Positions 1 through 7,765 of a DNA stretch of 16,149 nt are shown here, piece by piece. The notes beneath the pieces are model-generated. The model did no database searches. It was not told the DNA's origin and worked only from the letters and a program-made list of their open reading frames with translations. The position numbers and the translations under genes are program-made. Location: positions 1-16,149 of the forward strand of contig QTVU01000051.1 in the NCBI GenBank assembly GCA_003460745.1, read 5' to 3'. The first letter of the stretch is position 1, and each line of letters starts with the position of its first letter. The DNA is from Firmicutes bacterium AM55-24TS. GTDB taxonomy: Bacteria > Bacillota > Clostridia > UBA1381.

Positions 1-200
1 ATTAAGATATTTTTATACAAATCTAAAAAACATCTGTATCTTTTATTATCAGATATTCCGTCAAAATCTTGATTTATAAAATCTAAAATTTCAACAAATA
101 TACGATTTGTCAAGTCTTTTTGCTTTGGAAATTCATTATCAATTAATGTTTTTTCATGCTCAACTGTACTAAGACACTTCTCCCTCATTTTTTCACCCAT
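1..200 (-). CDS. Partial unrecognised protein (N-terminal part, runs off left edge)
   Basis: A reading frame on the minus strand stays open from an ATG at 200 to the window edge, about 66 codons, starting MGEKMREKCLSTVEHEK. A second in-frame ATG lies at 188. The frame is also open upstream of 200, into the end of purE, back to a stop near 245, but it has no other usual start codon there. The sequence is charged, has no signal peptide or membrane segment, and contains two cysteines. No strong ribosome binding site precedes either ATG; only a weak GAG lies about ten bases before 200. It begins 20 bases after the purE stop with no terminator between, so it may be co-transcribed with purE. I do not recognise the family. 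It is not PurC, the usual neighbour of purE. With the 3' end missing, it could be a real gene or a chance open frame. Confidence 0.45.
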   Translation of the reverse strand, partial: MGEKMREKCLSTVEHEKTLIDNEFPKQKDLTNRIFVEILDFINQDFDGISDNKRYRCFLDLYKNIL

Positions 201-220
201 TGGACATAACTCATATTTTA

Positions 221-718
221 TTACATTTCTGCAACTGCTTTTTTAATTTTTTCGTCTTTTTTCTCGACGCCCTCAACCATTTTAACTTTTGCGTCTTTTA
301 GAGCGTCTTTCAAATAATCATATTTAATAGCAAGCATTTGTGCAGCCAAAATCGCCGCATTCGTGCCGTTATCTATACCGACCGTCGCAACAGGGATACC
401 CGGAGGCATTTGGACTGTTGCCAAAAGTGCGTCCATCCCCTCAAGTGTTGACTTAATCGGAATACCTATAACAGGTACTGTTGTGTGAGCCGCTATAACT
501 CCACCGAGATGTGCCGCCATACCTGCCGCACAAATTATAACCTCAATACCGTTTTTCTCGGCATTCTTGGCAAATTCTGCCGCTTTGTCAGGTGTTCTGT
601 GTGCAGAAATTACATTCACATCTACCTCAATTTTAAATTCTTTAAGCTTTGCAACGCAACTCTTTAATTTTTCAAAATCAGAGTCACTTCCCATTATTAA
701 TGCTACTTTAGGAGTCAT
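221..718 (-). CDS. purE: 5-(carboxyamino)imidazole ribonucleotide mutase (PurE)
   Basis: A cytosolic enzyme of de novo purine synthesis that converts N5-CAIR to CAIR (class I) or carboxylates AIR directly (class II). The 165-residue length is normal for PurE. The substrate-binding motifs are present: GSDSD at residues 10-14, SAHRTP near residue 39, and AAGMAAHLGG near residue 64, where the more usual form is AAHLPG. The C-terminal MPPGIPVATVGI and NGTNAAILAAQML stretches also match the family. The SAHR form suggests class I, but no PurK is visible to support this. The start ATG at 718 has an AGGTGAG ribosome binding site about 5 bases upstream. A near-consensus promoter lies at 796-768. No purine riboswitch is visible in the roughly 40-base leader. 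It sits alone rather than in the usual pur operon, apart from the unrecognised partial gene downstream. Confidence 0.96.
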   Translation of the reverse strand: MTPKVALIMGSDSDFEKLKSCVAKLKEFKIEVDVNVISAHRTPDKAAEFAKNAEKNGIEVIICAAGMAAHLGGVIAAHTTVPVIGIPIKSTLEGMDALLATVQMPPGIPVATVGIDNGTNAAILAAQMLAIKYDYLKDALKDAKVKMVEGVEKKDEKIKKAVAEM

Positions 719-767
719 AAAAACTCACCTGTCCTTCCCTAAAATTTACTTATAGTAATACATAATA

Positions 768-796
768 ATAGTATCAAAAATCGACCCTGTTGTCAA
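768..796 (-). promoter_or_regulatory. Sigma-A-type promoter of purE
   Basis: On the minus strand, TTGACA (796-791) is followed by a 17-bp spacer and TACTAT (773-768). The TG two bases before the -10 makes it an extended -10. Transcription should begin near 761 and give a leader of about 40 bases. Confidence 0.75.
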
Positions 797-853
797 TATT
801 TCTTGCATATTCATTTAACTTATATTAACTAAAAATTCATCTGTAAACATTTA

Positions 854-882
854 TTGCAATTAACTAACCAATATGATAAAAT
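854..882 (+). promoter_or_regulatory. Sigma-A-type promoter of the K+ channel gene
   Basis: TTGCAA (854-859), a 17-bp spacer and TAAAAT (877-882), with TGA directly before the -10 (extended -10). It diverges from the purE promoter; the two lie about 60 bp apart. Confidence 0.65.
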
Positions 883-916
883 TAAATAATCAAATTTAAA
901 GTAGTAGGTGTATAAG

Positions 917-1738
917 ATGAAATCAATAAAAAATAAAATTTTTAAAATTATTCAACCCACCGATAATTCAAGCATTCTAAGTAAAATGTTCGACTTAGTT
1001 ATCGTCACATTAATTTTAATTAATACCGTAACTATTATCGCAGCAACCTTTTCCTTATCCGCATTAAAAATCCGTATATTCTTAATTATAGAGATTGTTT
1101 CCGTTATAATTTTCTCTGTTGAATACATATTAAGGCTTTGGACTGCCGATTTATTATATCCGGAAAAGAAACCGTTCATTGCACGTATAAAATTCTTCTT
1201 TTCTCCGATGGCTATTGTCGATTTATTAGCAATACTGCCATTTTACATACCGTTTCTATTACCCATTGATTTAAGAATTTTGCGGTTAATAAGATTACTT
1301 CGTCTTTTCAGACTTTTCAAAATGAACCGCTATACATCGGGATTATCTTCAATAGGTAATGTACTAAAGAAAAAATCCGATCAATTAGTTTCGTCAATAT
1401 TTGTTGTATTTTTATTGATGATTATTTCTTCGGTTATTATGTATTACTTTGAAAACCCTGTTCAACCCGATGTTTTTTCAAATGCTTTTTCGGGTTTATG
1501 GTGGGCAATATCTACGTTTACCACTGTGGGATATGGGGATATTTATCCTCTTACCGTAGCAGGAAAAATATTCAGTGCAATAATTGCTTTATTGGGAATA
1601 GGGCTTGTGGCTGTTCCTACAGGAATTATATCGGCAGGGTTTATGGAAAATATAGAGGACAACAATAAGCAATTAACCGAAGACAATATAGCAAAAATCA
1701 GAGAAATCCTCGAAAAATACGACAGTAAAAACCTCTAA
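917..1738 (+). CDS. Voltage-gated potassium channel, six-TM type
   Basis: An integral membrane protein of 273 residues predicted to form a tetrameric K+ channel. It has the layout of KvAP/Kv-type channels: helices S1-S3 (about residues 24-115), an S4 voltage sensor with a basic residue at every third position (R120, R123, R126, R129, R132, K135), S5, a pore loop with the K+ selectivity filter TTVGYGD at residues 202-208, S6, and a short acidic-basic cytosolic tail. No RCK/TrkA-N domain follows S6, so gating is probably by voltage alone. The frame could begin at a GTG at 908, but the ATG at 917 is preferred because AGGTG at 905-909 lies 7 bases before it. It is a single gene with its own promoter. 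The K+ selectivity is well supported by the filter; the physiological role is not shown by the context. Confidence 0.92.
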   Translation: MKSIKNKIFKIIQPTDNSSILSKMFDLVIVTLILINTVTIIAATFSLSALKIRIFLIIEIVSVIIFSVEYILRLWTADLLYPEKKPFIARIKFFFSPMAIVDLLAILPFYIPFLLPIDLRILRLIRLLRLFRLFKMNRYTSGLSSIGNVLKKKSDQLVSSIFVVFLLMIISSVIMYYFENPVQPDVFSNAFSGLWWAISTFTTVGYGDIYPLTVAGKIFSAIIALLGIGLVAVPTGIISAGFMENIEDNNKQLTEDNIAKIREILEKYDSKNL

Positions 1739-1800
1739 AGCAAATTACAGATTTTGCATTTTTGAAATTAATGCAACCTTTTGAGCTTTTAAAAAGTATT

Positions 1801-1806
1801 TATAAT
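1801..1806 (+). promoter_or_regulatory. Possible -10 box for the small SLH protein gene
   Basis: A perfect TATAAT lies 74 bases before the start codon. The only -35-like element, TTGAGC at 1781-1786, is spaced 14 bp away, shorter than usual, so the promoter is only partly supported. Confidence 0.4.
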
Positions 1807-1879
1807 AGAGAAACATTCTACAAATTTTAAAGGTATTTGCAATTACCGAATTTTAAGCAAATGGAACGGAGGAATTAAA

Positions 1880-2518
1880 ATGTTAAAAAAAGCAATAACA
1901 ATTATTCTTGCATTGGCGATGATGTCAGGTACATCTGTATTTGCAAGCAATGAAACAGAAGAAAGCAACAACGCAACTCAAATTGAGCAAAACAGTGAAG
2001 TCACCGCATTTGAAAGCGACATATCAAGAGCGGTATCACTTGGCATTATCAACAACGAAAACTACAACTTTAACGATGATATTACACGTGAACAATTCTG
2101 TAATTTTGTATACAACTTGGTAAACCCGATAAAAGAATTGCCCATATTCAAATATGAACGTGCTCCATTTGATGACACAAACGGCAATGACAAAATTACC
2201 GTATTATATTCCGCTAAAATAGTATCGGGTAAGGGCGATTATATCTTCTCACCAAACGACAAACTCACGCGTGAAGAAGCCGCAACAATTCTTTGCCGTG
2301 CCGCAAACTACTTAGACATTGAACTTCCGCTTGCCAAGGTAGATATGTCATACGCCGACAATAGCGAAATATCATCATGGGCAGTGTCTTTTGTGTACAG
2401 TTTAAAAACATTGAATATCTTAAACAACACTGACGAAAATTTTAATCCAAAAGCAAACATAACAATCAGCCAAGCTGTTTCTGCATTGGTCAGATTGTAT
2501 GACAAAACAGACAAGTAA
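1880..2518 (+). CDS. Small secreted protein made of three SLH motifs
   Basis: A 212-residue exported protein. Residues 1-22 form a signal peptide (MLKKAITII..., likely cleaved after VFA). A short polar linker (about 23-44) is followed by three S-layer homology motifs at about 45-82, 97-145 and 157-208. The motif cores ITREQFCNFVYNL, LTREEAATILCRA and ITISQAVSALVRL are easy to see. SLH triplets bind secondary cell-wall polymers, usually anchoring an attached enzyme or S-layer domain, but here nothing else is attached. GGAGG at 1868-1872 lies 7 bases before the ATG. The SLH region resembles that of the protein at 14918-16030. It may be a minimal wall-binding protein or a truncated relative of larger SLH proteins; its function beyond wall binding is unknown. 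The next gene is also for a secreted protein, but a separate transcript is likely. Confidence 0.9.
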   Translation: MLKKAITIILALAMMSGTSVFASNETEESNNATQIEQNSEVTAFESDISRAVSLGIINNENYNFNDDITREQFCNFVYNLVNPIKELPIFKYERAPFDDTNGNDKITVLYSAKIVSGKGDYIFSPNDKLTREEAATILCRAANYLDIELPLAKVDMSYADNSEISSWAVSFVYSLKTLNILNNTDENFNPKANITISQAVSALVRLYDKTDK

Positions 2519-2653
2519 TTATTCGTCCAAATTTAAGTCGTAACATTATACTAATATTACACCAAATCACAAAATATTCTTGTCTATTTTATACCAATTC
2601 TTTTTTCGTTTTTGTGCTACTTCTACAATTTTCTTCGCTTGCAAAAAAATATA

Positions 2654-2682
2654 TTGACGCATTGCACAAAGCCGTGTTATTC
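2654..2682 (+). promoter_or_regulatory. Possible promoter of the rhamnogalacturonan lyase gene
   Basis: TTGACG (2654-2659), a 17-bp spacer and TTATTC (2677-2682). The -35 is good and the -10 is weak, which would suit a gene needing an activator. No operator or catabolite-responsive element was recognised in 2519-2737. Confidence 0.35.
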
Positions 2683-2737
2683 TTAGCTCATGTGGAGTTT
2701 AAGGAAATGGGAGAGCATGAAACGAAAGGAGAGTTTT

Positions 2738-4408
2738 ATGAAAAACGAATCACAACTAAAGAGTTCAAAGAGGGGCGTACTGTTAAGACTTGCCATATTT
2801 ATGGCTTTGATGATTTCCGCATTCCTCATACCAAGTTCAGCTTTGGCTGATTTCGGTTACACCGAAGACAGTACAAATTACACCATAGACACGGGTGCAA
2901 ACCTTGTGTTTAAAGTAAAACGTTCAAACGGTGATATTTCATCGCTTATTTACAACGGAACTGACTACAACGGCTACACAAACAAAAATTCACACGTTGA
3001 AACCGGTCTTGGTCAGTCGGACGTAACAATTTCACAGCCAAGCAGTTCAGTAATAATGGTCAAAGTAGTTTACGGAACATTAGAGCAATACTACGTTGCA
3101 CGCAAAGGCGAAAACAACATCTATATGTTTACATATATAGCCGATGACAGTGTAACCGTAACACGCTACATTGTCAGACTTAAACCGTCACTATTCCCTG
3201 TTTTGAATACTTCTAACAGTTGGTATAGTTCGTATTCAACCCTTGAGGCAAAGGATATATTCACCGACACCTCAACCGGTTACACATATTCAAAGCATTA
3301 TTCAGATACAAGAGTAATGGATTATAATTACACAGGTATATCAAACGGCAACGTCGGTGCATACATTGTACGCAGTAATCACGAAAAAGCATCCGGCGGT
3401 CCGTTCTATCGTTCTCTTATCAGAGATAATACAGATGTTGCCGTAAATCTTTACGAAATACTTTACTACGGTATGGCACAGACCGATGTTAAGCGTTACG
3501 GCTTGCAAGGTCCTTATGTACTTGCATTCACTGACGGCGGCGAACCTTCATCAAAATTATATGCCGGCAATTTAAAGACAGATTGGATTGATTCGCTTGG
3601 CATTCACGGTTGGGTCGGTTCAAGCGGCAGAGGCAGAGTTGCCGGAGTAGGTATCAAAAATATGAAATCAGATTATGAGTACGTTGTAGGTTTTTCAAAT
3701 GACGAGGCTCAATATTGGACAAAAGCATCTGATTCAAACGGATACTTCTCCTGCACAAATATGCTGCCGGGAACATACACAATGACAATTTACAAAAACG
3801 AGCTTGCTGTTTACACAACTGATGTAACGGTAACTGCAGGCGGTACAAAAATTTTAAATTCAATAACAATTACCGATGACCCGTCAGACAATGACGTAAC
3901 ATGGAGAATCGGCGATTGGGACGGTACACCGCTTGAATTTAAGAACGGTTCACTTATGACTAAAATGCACCCGGCAGACAGTCGCGTTGAATCTTGGAAA
4001 GGCAACTACATTGTCGGCACATCAGACGCATCATCATTCCCTTGTTACATCTTTAAAGATGTCAATAACGGACTTATAGTATATTTCAGACTCAATTCCG
4101 AACAAGCAGCCAAAGACCACACTTTGAAAATCGGTATTACAGGAAGTTATATCGGCGGACGTATTCAGCCATCGGTAAATTCGTGGACGTCTAAATTACC
4201 GTCAGCATCGAATCAACCGGGTACTCGTTTAATGACAATCGGTACTTACAGAGGTAACAATTATACTTATTCATTTACAGTACCTGCATCGGCATTTAAT
4301 AAAAACACAAGAGATTGGAACCAGCTTAAACTTAACGTTATAAGCGGTAGCAATGGCTCGGATTATCTTAGCCCGGCTGTATCAATCGACTGTATCGAAC
4401 TTGAATAG
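2738..4408 (+). CDS. Secreted rhamnogalacturonan lyase, polysaccharide lyase family 4
   Basis: An exported 556-residue enzyme predicted to cleave the rhamnogalacturonan I backbone of pectin by beta-elimination. Residues 1-37 are a long signal peptide with a basic n-region (KSSKRG) and likely cleavage after SSALA. The rest follows the three-part PL4 architecture: a catalytic beta-sandwich (about 38-286), a fibronectin III-like domain (about 287-383, with FSCTNMLPGTYTMTIY) and a C-terminal CBM-like jelly-roll (from 389) that opens with the family signature WRIGDWDGTP. The catalytic Lys and His known from the Aspergillus enzyme have plausible counterparts: K186 in YSKHYS and H215 in SNHEKASGGPFYR. 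The start at 2738 is chosen over upstream ATGs because AAAGGAGAG lies just before it. There is no SLH or LPXTG anchor, so the enzyme is probably released. No other pectin genes or transporters are adjacent. The family call is from memory of the motifs. Confidence 0.85.
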   Translation: MKNESQLKSSKRGVLLRLAIFMALMISAFLIPSSALADFGYTEDSTNYTIDTGANLVFKVKRSNGDISSLIYNGTDYNGYTNKNSHVETGLGQSDVTISQPSSSVIMVKVVYGTLEQYYVARKGENNIYMFTYIADDSVTVTRYIVRLKPSLFPVLNTSNSWYSSYSTLEAKDIFTDTSTGYTYSKHYSDTRVMDYNYTGISNGNVGAYIVRSNHEKASGGPFYRSLIRDNTDVAVNLYEILYYGMAQTDVKRYGLQGPYVLAFTDGGEPSSKLYAGNLKTDWIDSLGIHGWVGSSGRGRVAGVGIKNMKSDYEYVVGFSNDEAQYWTKASDSNGYFSCTNMLPGTYTMTIYKNELAVYTTDVTVTAGGTKILNSITITDDPSDNDVTWRIGDWDGTPLEFKNGSLMTKMHPADSRVESWKGNYIVGTSDASSFPCYIFKDVNNGLIVYFRLNSEQAAKDHTLKIGITGSYIGGRIQPSVNSWTSKLPSASNQPGTRLMTIGTYRGNNYTYSFTVPASAFNKNTRDWNQLKLNVISGSNGSDYLSPAVSIDCIELE

Positions 4409-4413
4409 TACAA

Positions 4414-4451
4414 AAAAGACACCATTTAGCATTTGCTAAATGGTGTCTTTT
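4414..4451. terminator. Bidirectional intrinsic terminator between convergent genes
   Basis: A perfect inverted repeat with 18-bp arms (4414-4431 and 4434-4451) and a T-run at both outer ends (A-run on the left, TTTT on the right). It lies between the lyase stop (4408) and the GGGtGRT gene stop (4470) and can serve both strands. Confidence 0.9.
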
Positions 4452-4469
4452 AAAATACCGTTCTTTAAA

Positions 4470-5480
4470 TTAGAACTTACCAGCCTTTGCAGCTTCCTCT
4501 ACGGCAACGGCAACAGCAACTGTTGCGCCAACCATAGGGTTGTTACCCATACCGATAAGACCCATCATTTCAACGTGAGCAGGAACTGAAGATGAACCTG
4601 CGAATTGAGCGTCTGAGTGCATACGACCCATTGTATCTGTCATACCGTATGAAGCAGGACCTGCAGCCATATTATCAGGGTGAAGTGTACGACCTGTACC
4701 ACCGCCTGATGCAACTGAGAAATACTTCTTACCTTGTTCGATACATTCTTTCTTATATGTACCTGCAACAGGGTGTTGGAATCTTGTTGGGTTAGTTGAG
4801 TTACCTGTGATAGAAACGTCAACGCCCTCGTGGTGCATTATAGCAACACCTTCACGAACATCGTCTGCGCCGTAGCAACGAACATTTGCTCTTTCGCCCT
4901 TTGAGTAAGCTGTTTCTTTAACAATTTCAAGCTTACCTGTATAGTAATCAAACTTAGTCTGTACATAAGTAAAGCCGTTAATTCTTGATATGATTTGAGC
5001 GGCGTCCTTACCAAGACCGTTAAGGATAACTCTTAGATCTTCCTTACGAGCCTTGTTTGCACTTCTTGCAAGACCGATAGCACCCTCAGCAGCTGCGAAT
5101 GATTCGTGACCTGCAAGGAATGCGAAACATTTTGTTTCTTCTCTTAGTAGCATTGCGCCAAGATTACCGTGTCCGATACCAACCTTTCTGTCATCGGCAA
5201 CAGAACCAGGAATACAGAATGACTGCAAGCCAAGACCGATTTTCTCAGCAGCCTCTGCAGCTGTCTTAACACCGTCTTTAATTGCGATAGCCGCACCTAC
5301 TGTGTAAGCCCAACAAGCGTTTTCAAAGCAGATTGGCTGAATGCTCTTTGTGATGTTGTATGCGTCAACACCGGCGTCATCACAGACTTTCTTTGCTTCT
5401 TCTATTGATGAAATGCCATGCTTTTTAAGCTCAGCATTGATTTGATCTATTCTTCTTTCATAACTCTCAAATAAAGCCAT
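4470..5480 (-). CDS. GGGtGRT family protein, function unknown
   Basis: A soluble 336-residue protein with the signature GGGTGRT at residues 259-265, which names the family. It has no signal peptide or membrane helix. An N-terminal helical part precedes a glycine- and histidine-rich region: VGIGHGN (100-106), FLAGHESFAAAEG (121-133), MHHEGVDVSITGNSTNP (215-231), and a C-terminal stretch with HPDNMAAGP (267-275) and IGMGNNPMVGA (309-319). Cysteines lie at 33, 51, 56, 89, 118, 202 and 246. GGGAGG-like sequence (rc of CCTCCC) lies about 9 bases before the ATG. It starts 24 bases after the NifU-like gene, so the two form an operon, a pairing I recall as recurrent in anaerobic Firmicutes. The partner suggests a link to Fe-S or other metal cofactors, but no activity is known to me and none can be read from the motifs. 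Confidence 0.9.
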   Translation of the reverse strand: MALFESYERRIDQINAELKKHGISSIEEAKKVCDDAGVDAYNITKSIQPICFENACWAYTVGAAIAIKDGVKTAAEAAEKIGLGLQSFCIPGSVADDRKVGIGHGNLGAMLLREETKCFAFLAGHESFAAAEGAIGLARSANKARKEDLRVILNGLGKDAAQIISRINGFTYVQTKFDYYTGKLEIVKETAYSKGERANVRCYGADDVREGVAIMHHEGVDVSITGNSTNPTRFQHPVAGTYKKECIEQGKKYFSVASGGGTGRTLHPDNMAAGPASYGMTDTMGRMHSDAQFAGSSSVPAHVEMMGLIGMGNNPMVGATVAVAVAVEEAAKAGKF

Positions 5481-5504
5481 TATATATTTACCTCCCTTTT
5501 CAGA

Positions 5505-6197
5505 TTATTCGTGTCTTGGGTCAAGAAGTTTTGCAGCATCGTCAACTCTTCCATATTGTCCGCTTGCCTTTTCCAAAGCTTCGTTAGCGTCCATACCCTT
5601 AGCTATCATTTCCATCATCTTACCAAGATGAACAAACTTATAACCGATGATTTCGTTGTTATCGTCAACTGCAATCTTTGTTATGTAACCTTCTGCAAGT
5701 TCAAGGTATCTTGGGCCCTTTTCAAGTGTTGCATAAGTTGTACCAACCTGTGATCTAAGTCCTTTACCAAGGTCCTCAAGACCAGCACCGATTGGAAGAC
5801 CGTCCTCTGAAAAAGCTGTTTGTGTACGACCATAAACAATCTGTAAGAAAAGCTCTCTCATAGCTGTATTGATAGCATCACAGACAAGGTCTGTATTAAG
5901 AGCCTCAAGAATTGTCTTGCCTACAAGAATTTCTGATGCCATAGCAGCTGAGTGTGTCATACCCGAACATCCGACTGTTTCTACCAATGCCTCTTGGATA
6001 ATACCTTCTTTTACGTTTAGTGTAAGTTTACAAGTACCCTGTTGAGGTGCACACCAACCAACACCGTGTGTAAGACCGGAAATATCTTTAATTTCCTTTG
6101 CCTGTGTCCATTTACCCTCTTGAGGGATTGGAGCAGGACCATGATATGCTCCTTTTGTCAAAGGACACATATGTTCTACTTCTGCTGAATATTTCAT
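5505..6197 (-). CDS. NifU/IscU-like Fe-S scaffold-type protein paired with GGGtGRT
   Basis: A soluble 230-residue protein whose N-terminal half resembles the IscU/NifU-N scaffold fold. Candidate cluster-ligand cysteines are C49 and C56 (GWCAPQQGTC), C77 (VGCSGMTHSAAMAS, matching the GCxAxxAS segment of IscU) and C106 (LVCDAINTAM, where IscU has its third Cys). C11 is extra. The C-terminal half (about 130-230) is not part of IscU and contains a short beta-rich region and a helical end. It is longer than IscU (about 130 residues), and no iscS, sufBCDS or hscA lies nearby, so it is probably not the cell's general Fe-S scaffold. AAAGGAG lies about 8 bases before the ATG. It is the first gene of a two-gene operon with the GGGtGRT gene. 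A scaffold or carrier role is inferred from the fold only. Confidence 0.85.
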   Translation of the reverse strand: MKYSAEVEHMCPLTKGAYHGPAPIPQEGKWTQAKEIKDISGLTHGVGWCAPQQGTCKLTLNVKEGIIQEALVETVGCSGMTHSAAMASEILVGKTILEALNTDLVCDAINTAMRELFLQIVYGRTQTAFSEDGLPIGAGLEDLGKGLRSQVGTTYATLEKGPRYLELAEGYITKIAVDDNNEIIGYKFVHLGKMMEMIAKGMDANEALEKASGQYGRVDDAAKLLDPRHE

Positions 6198-6244
6198 ACT
6201 ATTACTCCTTTCGATTTATGCGGCAAAATCCGCTCATTATCTTC

Positions 6245-6273
6245 ATTATATCATATTAATTTCATTGTATCAA
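6245..6273 (-). promoter_or_regulatory. Promoter of the NifU-like/GGGtGRT operon
   Basis: On the minus strand, TTGATA (6273-6268), a 17-bp spacer and a perfect TATAAT (6250-6245) with TGA before it (extended -10). The predicted leader is about 40 bases. Confidence 0.75.
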
Positions 6274-6355
6274 TAAAAAAATATACAAAATTATCGTTTA
6301 TTGTAACTTTCTTTTTACATAAAAACATCATATCTCAAATATTATCATTTTACTA

Positions 6356-6384
6356 TTGCCCAAATTCGGATAAAATGTTATAAT
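6356..6384 (+). promoter_or_regulatory. Promoter of the phosphofructokinase gene
   Basis: TTGCCC (6356-6361), a 17-bp spacer and a perfect TATAAT (6379-6384) with TGT before it (extended -10). It diverges from the promoter at 6245-6273. The 75 bp between them are AT-rich with no recognised operator. Confidence 0.72.
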
Positions 6385-6433
6385 GTTAGCGTAATTTTTA
6401 AAATATATTTTCTCACAGAAAGGCTAAATAATT

Positions 6434-7656
6434 ATGAACGGTAATGTAATTGTAGGACAATCGGGCGGACCGACATCTGTAATCAATTCAAGTCTTGTCG
6501 GAGTTTTTCAAGGCGCTAAGCGTGCCGGCTGCGGTAAGATTTACGGTATGCGAAACGGTCTTGAGGGACTTTTGCAGGAGAGATATGTCGAGCTTAACGA
6601 CTGTATCAAAAACGACCTTGATATTGAAATTTTAAAACGCACTCCTTCATCATTTCTCGGCACTTGCGTTATAAGTTGCCGCATTATGAAAAAGACAGTG
6701 CCGTATACGAAAAACTTTTTTCAATACTTAAAAAGCTTGATATTAAGCACTTCTTCTATATCGGCGGCAACGATTCTATGGATACGATAAAAAAGCTTGC
6801 CGAATACGCAAACAAGATAAACAGCGATATTACATTTATGGGCGTGCCGAAAACAATCGACAACGACCTTGACAAAACCGACCATACACCGGGTTACGGA
6901 AGTGCGGCAAAATACGTTGCATCCGCAATGAAAGAAATCATCCTTGACACCGACACTTACACAACCGACTCAATCACAATAGTTGAAATCATGGGCAGAA
7001 ACGCCGGTTGGCTTACAGCCTCGTCTGCACTTGCAAGAACGGAGGATTGTACAGGTCCCGACCTTATTTATCTTCCCGAAACACCTTTCAGCTACGATAA
7101 ATTTGTAAGCGATATTTTAGAGGTTAAAAAGCATAAGTCGTCTGCTATTATCGCACTGTCGGAGGGTGTACGAAACGCCGACGGTCAATATATCTGTGAA
7201 ACACAAAAGGACGATATGAAACTTGACGTATTCGGTCACAAAATGCTTGGTGAAACCGCGCTTTTCCTTTCGGATATGGTTGGTAAAGATACCGGTATGA
7301 AGTCAAGAGGTATCGTGTTCTCAACACTTCAAAGATGTGCGTCACATATCGTTTCAAGACGCGATATAACAGAGGCATACGACGCAGGTGCAACAGCCGT
7401 TGCGGCGGCGCTTGCAGGCGAAACGGGTAAAATGGTTATATTTAAACGTATATCAAACGAGCCGTATAAAGTGTTTACCGAAACTCACGACATCGGCGAT
7501 ATTGCAAATGTAGAAAAGACTGTGCCTAAGGAATGGATTACCCAAAACGGCACCTATGTTTCACAAGAATTTATAGACTACGCACGTCCGCTTATTATCG
7601 GTGAACTTACACCGTTTATGGTTGACGGTCTGCCACGTCATTTGACAATAGAATAA
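6434..7656 (+). pseudogene. pfp: PPi-dependent 6-phosphofructokinase, broken by a one-base frameshift
   Basis: Two overlapping frames together encode one glycolytic enzyme, diphosphate--fructose-6-phosphate 1-phosphotransferase. The first frame (from ATG 6434, AAAGG 11 bases upstream) gives residues 1-78 with GQSGGPT (8-14) and LKRTPSSFLGTC. The second frame continues at 6667 with RYKLPHYEK and runs to 7656. Joined, they give 407 residues, the usual family length. GGNDS (111-115) and PKTIDND (139-145) replace the GGDGS and PGTIDND of ATP enzymes, which marks PPi use; MGRNAGW is at 187-193. Unrepaired, frame one ends at 6790 after 118 residues, and the second frame has only a TTG at 6664 with no ribosome binding site. 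One missing base in TGCG (6665-6668), probably TGCCG originally, explains it. The downstream part has no other lesion and all active-site motifs are kept, so this is either a sequence error or a very recent mutation. Confidence 0.88.
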
Positions 7657-7691
7657 ACAGGCTTGTTGACTGCCAAATACAATGTAATTTT

Positions 7692-7726
7692 AAAGAGCTT
7701 ATTCAAAAATGAATAAGCTCTTTTTT
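7692..7726 (+). terminator. Intrinsic terminator of the phosphofructokinase gene
   Basis: Arms AAAGAGCTTATTC (7692-7704) and its complement (7711-7723), a 6-base loop, and a T6 run at 7721-7726, 36 bases after the stop codon. Confidence 0.9.
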
Positions 7727-7765
7727 CACACTTTCCCCAATTTATCCGTTATTTCACAAAGATAC

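Noticed and set aside
721..907. Purine riboswitch ahead of purE
   Set aside because: The leader from the predicted start is about 40 bases, too short, and no conserved aptamer core is visible.
908..916. GTG start of the K+ channel
   Set aside because: It lies inside the likely ribosome binding site AGGTG; the ATG at 917 has ideal spacing.
1740..1763. Terminator after the K+ channel gene
   Set aside because: GCAAA and TTTGC form only a 5-bp AT-rich stem with an 8-base loop before ATTTTT; too weak to call.
6660..6672. Programmed -1 ribosomal frameshift in the phosphofructokinase gene
   Set aside because: No slippery heptamer is present at the junction and no family member is known to me to use frameshifting.
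6664..7656. Separate phosphofructokinase gene starting at the TTG at 6664
   Set aside because: It has no ribosome binding site and lacks the N-terminal GGPT nucleotide-binding part, which lies in the other frame just upstream. One frameshifted gene explains both frames.
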